Positions 8,084 to 15,010 of a DNA stretch of 16,749 bases are shown piece by piece; position 1 is the first letter of the stretch; each line of letters starts with the position of its first letter. The position numbers were made by a program, and so were the translations under genes. A model generated the notes under the pieces. That model ran no database searches and was not told where the DNA came from. It saw only the letters and a program-made list of their open reading frames with translations. Source of the DNA: Candidatus Omnitrophota bacterium (lineage in GTDB: Bacteria > Omnitrophota > Omnitrophia > Omnitrophales > Danuiimicrobiaceae); NCBI GenBank assembly GCA_016206815.1, contig JACQQT010000003.1, forward strand, positions 1 through 16,749, read 5' to 3'.

Positions 8084-8884
8084 ATGGCGAAACGCCGCGG
8101 ACTAAAATGGAATTTCAAATCTTTGCGTCGGAATGGGGTCAAAGGGATTCGCCTTGTCCTCAAGGGTGCGCCGCTTGTGTTGATGGCGGTCGTCATCGGA
8201 TTTGTATTTTTCGAGGTTCGCGCAATGCTTCAGGCAGATCCTTATTTTCACGTTGAGCGGATTACGGTGTTTCCATCAGGCGTTCTGTCTCAAGCGGAGT
8301 ACCAGTTTTTGGAAACTAAAACGAGCGGACACAGTTTGTTCGACGTGGATTTGAAGGGGATTTCAGAGGTGTTGGAGCGCAATCCGGTTGTCAAACGGGC
8401 CGAAGTTTCCAGGTCGCTTCCGAACGAACTGAACATTGTGATCACCACCCGTTTGCCTTTTGTCCAAATCCAGTTAAAATCGGGAGGGCCGTATTATTTG
8501 GTGTCTGAAGATCAGTTGGTCTTGACGGTTCAGGATGTTCCGAGAACCGATTTGTTGAAAGTGGAGGATTTGAGCGCTTCCAAGAAATCGTATGCGGTTG
8601 GCATGTTTTTCGGAAGCCGGTATTTTCGTTCCCTCCTCCGCGCGTTACAAACCGTCAAGGCTGATGCGGTGCTGGCCAAAGAATCCATCTCAAAAGTCAC
8701 TTCGGACGATGCGGGCAATATCAGTCTCATCCTCGCCGACGGAGTCGAGTTGAAAGTAGGCGACCCATTCAGCCTGTCTCAGAACATGCGTTCTGTGCTG
8801 GGGTCGCTTTTGACTTCAAAAGAGAGAAATCAGATTCTTTATGTTGATTTGCGTTATCAGGACATGATCGTCAAGCGAAAGTAA
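8084..8884 (+). CDS. ftsQ: Cell division protein FtsQ (POTRA domain, bitopic)
   Basis: The 266 residue product has a basic cytoplasmic N-terminus (1-26), one membrane helix (about 27-46), a POTRA domain (about 55-123) and a beta domain ending in YVDLRYQDMIVKR, the classic FtsQ/DivIB finish. The POTRA shows FHVERITV, a helix after LSQAEY, and NPVVKRAEVSRSLPNELNI, matching the usual 'P.V..a.V.r.wP..l.i' pattern. FtsQ is a scaffold in the periplasm that links early and late divisome proteins (FtsB/FtsL, FtsW/FtsI). The position between ddl and the ftsA-like gene is canonical. The start ATG 8084 is three bases after the ddl stop with GAAG (8071-8074) upstream. FtsQ is poorly conserved in sequence, so the call leans on architecture and position. 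Confidence 0.9.
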   Translation: MAKRRGLKWNFKSLRRNGVKGIRLVLKGAPLVLMAVVIGFVFFEVRAMLQADPYFHVERITVFPSGVLSQAEYQFLETKTSGHSLFDVDLKGISEVLERNPVVKRAEVSRSLPNELNIVITTRLPFVQIQLKSGGPYYLVSEDQLVLTVQDVPRTDLLKVEDLSASKKSYAVGMFFGSRYFRSLLRALQTVKADAVLAKESISKVTSDDAGNISLILADGVELKVGDPFSLSQNMRSVLGSLLTSKERNQILYVDLRYQDMIVKRK

Positions 8885-8891
8885 GCGAAGA

Positions 8892-10130
8892 ATGGGGAAA
8901 AAAGAACGGTATCTTTATTTGGTTTATATCGGGACGACGAAAGTTGCTTTTTCGAAAGCCCGCATTCGAAATGACGGTCGTACCGAAGTGCTGGCTTTGA
9001 GCGCACGGCTGGCGCACGGCTTCGATCGCGGAATTGTCAAAGATTTGGAGCAGGCGAGCCAGTCATTGAATGCAGCCATTAAAGACGTTCTGGAAACGGA
9101 AGACCGGTCGGTCCTTCCGTGCCGGCTGGTCGTTTCAAACGTCTACCTTAAAAATTATACGTACCAAAGTTCCATTTATTTTCACAGCAACCCGCATCCC
9201 GTGACGCTGCGCGATGTGAGAGCCGTCATCGCACAGACCAGAAGTGTCGCAACCATTCCGTTGCAGGAATTGATCGTTCAGGCGGTGCCTCAAGAGTTTT
9301 TGGTGAACGATCTCTCAGGGGTTCAGAATCCGCTTGGATTGGAAGCCGGCCGTTTGGGGGTGACGCTGCGGCTTTTGACGTTTGATTTTTCAGTCTACCA
9401 TAATTTGCTTCGGGTTTTCGAGCGGTGCGATCTGGAAATTACAGAAGTGATTCCGAGCGTGCTCGCGGCGGCCCATTGCGTTCTTACCCCTTTCGAAAAA
9501 CAATCCGGTGTGATTTTGGGAGTCGTGGGCGGGCGAGCAACTCATTTTGCCTGCTACCGGAATTCGGTTTTGATCGAAACCCGTTCGATCCCGGTCGGAT
9601 CAGATTGTATTACCGAAGTGCTTGAGAAAAATTTGAACGTCGGTCATTTAGATGCACAGCGTTTGAAGGAATCATTCGGTTCGGCAAATCCAAAGACGGA
9701 GTTTCAAGACGAATTGATTCCGGTCCCCGAACCCGCCAGCGGGAGGAAATACACCATCAAACGAACGGAGTTTGAATCTCAGATGAAAACAGGATTAATT
9801 TTTTTCTTTGAAGAAATTAAAAAAGAAATCGGAAATCTGCAGAAATGTTATTCGCCGCTCGATCAGATTGTGTTGACGGGAGGCGGCGTTCAATTGGAAG
9901 GATTTTTGGACGTGATTCAAGATTCCGTGCCGTTCAGCGTCCGGATCGGAACGGCACAGGGGATTGTCGGTCCGCAAGCACTCGTGAGCGACCCTGCGTT
10001 TTCCGGGATTCTGGGAGGAGTCGGTTTCTCAAGTAAAGTGAGCGAAAAAGGGCTTGCGCCGTCTGCACGGCAAAATTGGATCTCGCGAACAGTGGAAGGC
10101 GCTCGAAATTGGATTTTTGAGTACCTGTAA
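8892..10130 (+). CDS. ftsA: FtsA-like actin-fold division protein with degenerate nucleotide site
   Basis: FtsA normally anchors FtsZ filaments to the membrane and binds ATP. This 412 residue protein follows ftsQ and shows the FtsA layout: an N-terminal GTTK loop, a 1C domain of about 85-160 with the VPQEFLVND and NPLGLEAGRLGV signatures, and an adenosine motif VLTGGGVQLEG (327-337). A terminal helix rich in Trp and Ile (about 395-412) could serve as the membrane anchor. Two key motifs are altered. The phosphate-1 aspartate of LDIGTTK is Y12 (tat). The phosphate-2 motif, usually VVDIGGGTxD, reads LGVVGGRATH with V211, A216 and H218. ATP hydrolysis, and possibly binding, is therefore doubtful. 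A PilM-type relative is an alternative, but gene order favours FtsA. No ftsZ follows. Confidence 0.82.
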   Translation: MGKKERYLYLVYIGTTKVAFSKARIRNDGRTEVLALSARLAHGFDRGIVKDLEQASQSLNAAIKDVLETEDRSVLPCRLVVSNVYLKNYTYQSSIYFHSNPHPVTLRDVRAVIAQTRSVATIPLQELIVQAVPQEFLVNDLSGVQNPLGLEAGRLGVTLRLLTFDFSVYHNLLRVFERCDLEITEVIPSVLAAAHCVLTPFEKQSGVILGVVGGRATHFACYRNSVLIETRSIPVGSDCITEVLEKNLNVGHLDAQRLKESFGSANPKTEFQDELIPVPEPASGRKYTIKRTEFESQMKTGLIFFFEEIKKEIGNLQKCYSPLDQIVLTGGGVQLEGFLDVIQDSVPFSVRIGTAQGIVGPQALVSDPAFSGILGGVGFSSKVSEKGLAPSARQNWISRTVEGARNWIFEYL

Positions 10131-10149
10131 GCATTGTTCCCTCAAGAGG

Positions 10150-10160
10150 TTCCCCAAGTT
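10150..10160 (+). repeat. Direct repeat copy 1, TTCCCCAAGTT
   Basis: An exact 11 base sequence sits 22 bases before the -35 element and recurs at 10237-10247. It is not part of a visible hairpin. It could be a regulator half-site or chance. Confidence 0.4.
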
Positions 10161-10171
10161 TTTGCATGACG

Positions 10172-10200
10172 TTGACTTACGGTATTAATTCCAGTAGAAT
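10172..10200 (+). promoter_or_regulatory. Sigma70-type promoter for the batD-rpe operon
   Basis: TTGACT (10172-10177) and TAGAAT (10195-10200) are separated by 17 bases. Each hexamer matches the vegetative consensus at five of six positions, and the spacing is optimal. It lies in the only intergenic gap of the window, 76 bases before the batD ATG, so transcripts would start near 10207 with a leader of about 70 bases. The call is based on sequence match only. Confidence 0.65.
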
Positions 10201-10236
10201 TTGAGTTTACGTTTGAGATTGGCACAAACACTGTAT

Positions 10237-10247
10237 TTCCCCAAGTT
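10237..10247 (+). repeat. Direct repeat copy 2, TTCCCCAAGTT
   Basis: This is identical to 10150-10160, 87 bases downstream start to start, and lies in the putative leader of the second operon. Both copies are followed by further T residues. It could be a binding site or chance. Confidence 0.4.
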
Positions 10248-10276
10248 GTTTAAAAGACATCACTTATGGAATTAAA

Positions 10277-12229
10277 ATGAAACGCTTATGTGTGCTGGGA
10301 GGCATCCTGTGTATTGCCGTTTTTGGTTCGCCTCCGAGAAGCTTGGCTGAAAACGTTCAGCTCGGCGCCGCTGCCGATAAGCAAACGGCGGAAGTGAATG
10401 ATGAAATTCATCTCAACGTCAAGATCACCGGTGTGCGCGGCGCCATCCAAGCTCCTCAGCTTCCGCCGCTTGAGGGATTCGAAGTATTTTATTCGGGCCG
10501 CTCTTCGCGTTTCAGTTTTGTGAACGGCAGATCCGAGTCACTCACCGAGTTTAATTATGTTTTAATTCCGCGCTCAGTCGGCCGTTTCATTTTAAGACCG
10601 ATTGAAGTCAAAGTGGAAGGGAAGAGCTATTATACGAATCAGCTTGACTTTACGATTGAAAATGCGCAAACCACGGCGGCAACACCTGCCGCTTCCGGAC
10701 CGCCGGCACCTCAGTTAACAACGCCAAGTTACGTTCCAAGGGCGGCACCGGCTGTGCCGGCCGCCCCGTTTGTTCCGCCTCAAGCGGCTTCGTCCGTTTC
10801 GGATGAAGCGCTGGATCAAAATATTTTTCTTAAGGTGAGTCCTTTTCCGGCGGCCGTTTATACCAATCAGCAGTTGATTTTGACTTACTCACTTTATACG
10901 CGCTACGACACGCGCTACGAGGGCTTTATTGAAGAGCCGGAAACGAGCGGGTTTTGGATCGAAGAGTTTCCGATGGATCAAAATTTAGGCCGGGATACCG
11001 AAATCATCGACGGCAGGAAGTATGTTCGGGCGGATGTCAAGAAAATAGCGCTTTTTCCGACGGCGCCCGGGCAATACCAAATTAAGCCCGGTGTCATCAA
11101 AGCTTCGGTTCAAATTGAAGAACGGGCCTCCTCATTGTTCGACGAATTTTTTAACGACAGTTTTTTCAGCGGGGCGGGGTTTCTTGGCCGGCGCGTTGAG
11201 AAACATTTGGCACCTCCTCCGATTCGCGTGGAGGTTCGGCCGCTGCCGGAAGCGGGGAAGCCGGACAGTTTTAAAGGCGCTGTCGGCGAATTTCGAATGG
11301 CGACCAACGTGGACAAGCGCGTGGTGAACCAGAACGAAGCCCTGACGTTTCAAGTTACGCTTGAGGGTCAGGGGAATATCGAGACGCTGGTTGCCCCGAA
11401 GCTTCCCGAAATTCCGGACGTGAAGCTGTATGAGTCCGACACGCAAACCCAGCTGTTTAGAGCGCAGAATGTGATTGCGGGGAAAAAATCGTTTGAAATT
11501 GTGATGATCCCGACGGAGCCGGGTGAGTTAACTATTCCCGGTGTTGAGTTTAGTTTTTTTAATCCCAGAACCGAACGCTACGTCATTTTGAAGTCTGATT
11601 CGTATCGGATTAAAGTGAATCCTTCCTCGGTTCCGGCGCCCGCTGTTCCGAAAGGAATTTTGGAAAGCGGCCTTGAGGAAGGAAAGAAGGAAATCCGGCT
11701 TGAGTCCGAGGATATTCAATACATCAAGGAAGAGCAGGCTCCTTCGGGGCAATTCAGGCCTTCGAAAATCGTCGTTTGGTTTGTTGTGGTTAACGGGATT
11801 CTCACATTGATTTCCGCGGGATTGGCTTTCATGCGGAAACGGAGCGAATATTTGGACCGAAACGTTTCGCTGAAACGGACGTTGTTTGCCAAGCGGTATG
11901 CGGTGAAAGGACTGAAGCGTTTGGATCGGCTTGTGAAATCTTCTATGAAAGATCCAAAATCAGACGAAATATTTTTTGACGAGAGCGCTAAAATATTAAA
12001 CCGGTATCTTTCGGATAAACTCGATTTATCTCCGCATGGTCTGATTCAGAATGTGGTGGAAGAGCGCCTTCAGGCTCTCCAGGCCGAGCCCGGAACAATC
12101 GAAAAGGTTCGCGGGTGTCATGAAATTTGTGATCGGGTCCGATTCGGTAAAATGGATTTACAAGGTGCCGACCGCCGCTTGATGATTCAAAACATTCGCG
12201 AAATTATCTACGCGTTGGAACGAAAATGA
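10277..12229 (+). CDS. BatD-like periplasmic membrane-anchored protein (oxygen tolerance family)
   Basis: The 650 residue product starts with a clean signal peptide (MKRLCVLGG... with likely cleavage after SLA near residue 24). A beta-rich immunoglobulin-like segment follows (about 27-128), then a Pro/Ala-rich linker (132-173). More beta-rich domains run to about 460, where segments such as FPTAPGQYQIKPG and IPTEPGELTIPGVEFSFFNP resemble BatD repeats. One membrane helix lies at about 498-520, followed by a 130 residue helical cytoplasmic tail. This is the BatD architecture, a family that works with the VWA proteins BatA/BatB and a MoxR ATPase. None of those partners is adjacent here. Its exact function is unknown; the name comes from Bacteroides aerotolerance. 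ATG 10277 has GGA six bases upstream. The stop overlaps the next gene in ATGA, and that gene is BatE-like, which supports the call. Confidence 0.8.
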   Translation: MKRLCVLGGILCIAVFGSPPRSLAENVQLGAAADKQTAEVNDEIHLNVKITGVRGAIQAPQLPPLEGFEVFYSGRSSRFSFVNGRSESLTEFNYVLIPRSVGRFILRPIEVKVEGKSYYTNQLDFTIENAQTTAATPAASGPPAPQLTTPSYVPRAAPAVPAAPFVPPQAASSVSDEALDQNIFLKVSPFPAAVYTNQQLILTYSLYTRYDTRYEGFIEEPETSGFWIEEFPMDQNLGRDTEIIDGRKYVRADVKKIALFPTAPGQYQIKPGVIKASVQIEERASSLFDEFFNDSFFSGAGFLGRRVEKHLAPPPIRVEVRPLPEAGKPDSFKGAVGEFRMATNVDKRVVNQNEALTFQVTLEGQGNIETLVAPKLPEIPDVKLYESDTQTQLFRAQNVIAGKKSFEIVMIPTEPGELTIPGVEFSFFNPRTERYVILKSDSYRIKVNPSSVPAPAVPKGILESGLEEGKKEIRLESEDIQYIKEEQAPSGQFRPSKIVVWFVVVNGILTLISAGLAFMRKRSEYLDRNVSLKRTLFAKRYAVKGLKRLDRLVKSSMKDPKSDEIFFDESAKILNRYLSDKLDLSPHGLIQNVVEERLQALQAEPGTIEKVRGCHEICDRVRFGKMDLQGADRRLMIQNIREIIYALERK

Positions 12230-12987
12230 AAGGAGGGAGCTTGACTCGCGGGATTGTTATTGTGGGAGTTTGTTTTTGGATTGCTTTGGCTGCGTGGGCA
12301 GATGCCGAGAAAACCAATCCGTTCCAACGGGCAAATGAATTGTACCGCAACGGGAAGTATCAGGAATCCGCCCGCTTATACGAAGAGGCGGCCCAACTAT
12401 ATGAATCGGCAGAGGTCTATTACAATTTGGGAAATGCTTATTTTAAAGATAAAAAATTGGGCCTCGCGGTTTTAAATTATGAGCGTGCCCGTCAGCTGAA
12501 ACCGCGCGATCGGGATTTGCTGGCAAACCTGGCGTATGTGAACGGTTTGATCGAGTATAAAATTGAGGATAAACGGAACTGGTTTGCGCGCAAAATATCG
12601 CAGGCGCTTGAATATGTGACATTCGGCGAGTGTTGGATGTTGGCTTTGGGGGCTTACTTTGTCTTCATCGTCGGTTTATTAGTTTCGCTGCTCGGAAAGC
12701 GGAAGCTTGTCTTCGGAAAATCAGGCGCGCTGGCCTTGAGTTTTGTTATTTTCTGTTCACTGCCATTGCTGTTAAAATACGGAGAAGCAGGCTTCGCCCG
12801 TCGGGGGATTGTGACCGAGAAGAGCGCAGAAGTTCGTTACGGGCCTTCCTCAAGCGATCGGATCGCATTCCGCCTGGCCGAAGGGCTTCCGGTGGCTTTG
12901 AGCGGTGAAACCGAAGACTGGTACCGGATTCAATTGAAAGACGGTCGGAGCGGCTGGGTACCAAAAACCCAAGTGAGTGCTATATGA
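12226..12987 (+). CDS. BatE-like TPR and SH3-domain membrane protein
   Basis: The 253 residue product combines an N-terminal signal or anchor segment (GIVIVGVCFWIALAAWADA), tetratricopeptide repeats (about 31-105, with NELYRNGKYQESARLYEEA and YYNLGNAYFKDKKLGLAVLNY as typical TPR helices), and two membrane helices (about 136-157 and 167-183). A bacterial SH3 domain closes the protein (about 194-253, ending DWYRIQLKDGRSGWVPKTQV). TPR plus paired helices plus SH3 after a BatD-like gene is the BatE arrangement. The likely role is a periplasmic scaffold, with the SH3 domain perhaps touching peptidoglycan; that is inference. ATG 12226 overlaps the batD stop and has GGA at 12217-12219. A strong AAGGAGG lies inside the first codons before TTG 12241, which could be the true start. 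The 3' end overlaps trpB. Confidence 0.78.
   Translation: MKGGSLTRGIVIVGVCFWIALAAWADAEKTNPFQRANELYRNGKYQESARLYEEAAQLYESAEVYYNLGNAYFKDKKLGLAVLNYERARQLKPRDRDLLANLAYVNGLIEYKIEDKRNWFARKISQALEYVTFGECWMLALGAYFVFIVGLLVSLLGKRKLVFGKSGALALSFVIFCSLPLLLKYGEAGFARRGIVTEKSAEVRYGPSSSDRIAFRLAEGLPVALSGETEDWYRIQLKDGRSGWVPKTQVSAI
12230..12237 (+). promoter_or_regulatory. Strong Shine-Dalgarno AAGGAGGG inside the batE 5' end
   Basis: A near-perfect anti-16S match lies just after ATG 12226 and a few bases before TTG 12241. Starting at TTG 12241 would give a protein of 248 residues beginning MTRGIVIVGVC, a tidier signal peptide. It may set the real start or boost reinitiation after batD. Confidence 0.5.
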
Positions 12988-14219
12988 AATCAGCTCGAGA
13001 GGTTCAAACGTTAGGGAAAAAGCCGGATGAGCGGGGGCACTTCGGTATCTTCGGAGGGCGTTTTGTGCCCGAAACGTTGATGGAAGCACTTCGCGAACTA
13101 ACACGGACCTATCGAATGCTCAAGCGGAACACTAAATTTCAGTTAGAGCTAAAGCACTATTTGTCCACGTATGCCGGTCGCCCGACGCCTTTGTATGAAG
13201 CGAAGAATTTAAGCGCCGTTTTGGGCCGGAATCTTAGGATTTTTTTAAAGCGTGAGGATTTGTGTCATACGGGTGCCCATAAAATTAATAACACGATTGG
13301 ACAAGGACTCCTGGCGCGTTATTTGGGTAAGAAACGGATTATCGCAGAAACCGGCGCCGGACAGCACGGCGTTGCCGCCGCCACCGCCGCCAGGCTGTTC
13401 AATCTTGAATGCGACGTATTCATGGGTTCAGAAGACATGAAGCGCCAGGCCCTGAACGTTTACAAGATGAATTTGCTGGGTGCCCGCGTGATTCCGGTTC
13501 ATTCAGGTGCTAAAACGCTCAAAGACGCGACCAATGAAGCCATTCGTGATTGGGTGACACACGTTGACACGACGCATTATTTATTGGGCTCGGTTGTGGG
13601 GCCGCATCCTTATCCGATGATTGTGCGCGACTTTCAATCTGTGATTGGCCGGGAAACAAAGGCGCAGTTTAAGAAAGTGGCACGGACGAGCCCTGATTAT
13701 TTAATCGCCTGTGTGGGCGGCGGAAGCAATGCCATCGGATTTTTCCATCCGTTTTTGGAAGAACGCGTCAAGCTGATCGGAATCGAAGCGGCCGGCAAGG
13801 GCCTGAACACTTCCAAACATGCCGCTTCTTTACGAAAAGGAACGATCGGCGTCCTGCACGGAATGAAAAGTTTTGTGCTCCAGGATCGGGAAGGCCAAGT
13901 TCAATTGGCGCACTCAATTTCGGCCGGACTGGATTATCCTTCGGTCGGTCCGGAGCATGCCTTTTTGAAAGAAACCGGAAGGGTACGCTATGAGTCCGCA
14001 ACGGATGAAGACGCGCTGTATGGGTTTCATATTTTGACGCTGCTGGAGGGAATCATGCCGGCTTTGGAGCCCGCACATGCGATCGGTTATCTGGTTCGCC
14101 GAGCGCGCAGTTTCCCGCGCGGTTCTAAAATTGCAATTTGTCTTTCCGGACGCGGCGATAAAGATTTGGACGTGGTTCGAAAATTTAAGGTCAAAATTCC
14201 GGGCGCCCCTTCATCATGA
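12984..14219 (+). CDS. trpB: Tryptophan synthase beta chain (TrpB1 type)
   Basis: TrpB is the PLP enzyme that condenses indole and L-serine to tryptophan in the alpha2-beta2 complex. The 411 residue product shows FGIFGGRFVPETLM near the start and AGRPTPLYEA. The PLP lysine is K100 in KREDLCHTGAHKINN, and the catalytic glutamate is E122 in AETGAGQHG, 22 residues later as in the E. coli enzyme. The PLP phosphate loop GGGSNAIG starts at 245, and SGRGDKD lies near the C-terminus. The compact alpha-partnered TrpB1 form, not TrpB2, is indicated by these motifs and by trpA following. ATG 12984 overlaps the batE-like stop in ATGA. Other trp genes (trpEGDCF) are absent from the window. No attenuator or T-box can fit, since there is no leader. 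Confidence 0.97.
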   Translation: MKSAREVQTLGKKPDERGHFGIFGGRFVPETLMEALRELTRTYRMLKRNTKFQLELKHYLSTYAGRPTPLYEAKNLSAVLGRNLRIFLKREDLCHTGAHKINNTIGQGLLARYLGKKRIIAETGAGQHGVAAATAARLFNLECDVFMGSEDMKRQALNVYKMNLLGARVIPVHSGAKTLKDATNEAIRDWVTHVDTTHYLLGSVVGPHPYPMIVRDFQSVIGRETKAQFKKVARTSPDYLIACVGGGSNAIGFFHPFLEERVKLIGIEAAGKGLNTSKHAASLRKGTIGVLHGMKSFVLQDREGQVQLAHSISAGLDYPSVGPEHAFLKETGRVRYESATDEDALYGFHILTLLEGIMPALEPAHAIGYLVRRARSFPRGSKIAICLSGRGDKDLDVVRKFKVKIPGAPSS

Positions 14220-15007
14220 ACAATCGACTGACCCAAACCCTTCGATCGGCGAACCGGAACGGAAAAAAACTTTTTTGCGCTTACGTCACGCTTGGATTTC
14301 CGCGCCTTTCCGTGACGGAAGCGCTCTTGCCGGTGCTGGAAAAAGCGGGCGTTGATATCCTTGAACTGGGTTTTCCTTTTTCGGATCCCTTGGCTGACGG
14401 TCCCACGATCCAATTTGCTTCCGAAGCGGCCATCAAACAAAAAGTTCGCCTGCAGCATGCGTTCCATTTAATCCGAAAATTAAGAAAAAAGGGATTCCGA
14501 ATCCCGGTGCTTTTGTTTTCTTATTTAAATCCGGTCATGCATTACGGAATCAGCCAAACCCTCCGACAGCTCCGCCAAAGCGGGTTTGACGGCCTGATTG
14601 TTCCGGACTTGCCGCCTGAGGAAGGACGGATGTGGGAACCTTGGTTTAAACGTCACCAGCTGTCTCTTGTTTATTTAGTGGCACCTACTACGCCCGCCAA
14701 ACGGATCCGCGAGATTGCGAACCGTTCCAGCGGTTTTGTGTATTACGTCTCGCTCAAGGGCGTGACGGGTTCGCGCCGGGCGCTTCCGCTTGATTTGAAA
14801 CGGAAGTTAAAAACAGTTAAACAGAATACGCGCAAACCCGTTTTGGTCGGCTTTGGCGTTTCTAACGAAAAGCAAGCACGTGCCATTTCGGAGGTTGCGG
14901 ACGGTGTCATTGTGGGAAGCGCGATCGTCAGCCGCCTGAAGCGCGGCGAGAAAGCCATTCAATCCGTCCGTTCTTTCGTTTCCGGCCTGGTTCGTTCGAT
15001 CCGTTAG
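14216..15007 (+). CDS. trpA: Tryptophan synthase alpha chain
   Basis: TrpA cleaves indole-3-glycerol phosphate to indole, which is channelled to TrpB. The 263 residue TIM barrel has the catalytic pair E50 (ILELGFPFSDP) and D61 (ADGPTIQ), one residue offset from E. coli E49 and D60. It also has IVPDLPPEE, YYVSLKGVTGSR in loop 6, and the phosphate-binding GFGVS and VGSAIV segments. ATG 14216 overlaps the trpB TGA by four bases, so the two subunits should be made in a coupled, balanced way. The TAG stop is three bases before ruvX. All residues needed for activity appear intact. Confidence 0.97.
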   Translation: MNNRLTQTLRSANRNGKKLFCAYVTLGFPRLSVTEALLPVLEKAGVDILELGFPFSDPLADGPTIQFASEAAIKQKVRLQHAFHLIRKLRKKGFRIPVLLFSYLNPVMHYGISQTLRQLRQSGFDGLIVPDLPPEEGRMWEPWFKRHQLSLVYLVAPTTPAKRIREIANRSSGFVYYVSLKGVTGSRRALPLDLKRKLKTVKQNTRKPVLVGFGVSNEKQARAISEVADGVIVGSAIVSRLKRGEKAIQSVRSFVSGLVRSIR

Positions 15008-15010
15008 CCG

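Larger units (their letters stand above)
10131..10276. other. Only intergenic region, between the dcw cluster and the bat-trp operon
   Basis: This 146 base gap is AT-rich relative to its flanks. It holds the promoter and the two 11 base repeats described separately. I looked for a factor-independent terminator for the upstream operon. A five-T run follows the first repeat near 10159-10163, but no GC-rich stem precedes it. No ORF with a credible start, no tRNA and no riboswitch-like fold is apparent. The end holds GGA (10268-10270), six bases before the batD ATG. Confidence 0.7.

Noticed and set aside
8892..10130. PilM rather than FtsA
   Set aside because: PilM shares the fold, but no pilN, pilO or pilP follows. 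The gene follows ftsQ, and the VPQEF and NPLG signatures fit FtsA.
10131..10170. Possible terminator after ftsA near the T run at 10159-10163
   Set aside because: No stable GC-rich inverted repeat precedes the T run. The best pairing is about four base pairs with a very small loop.
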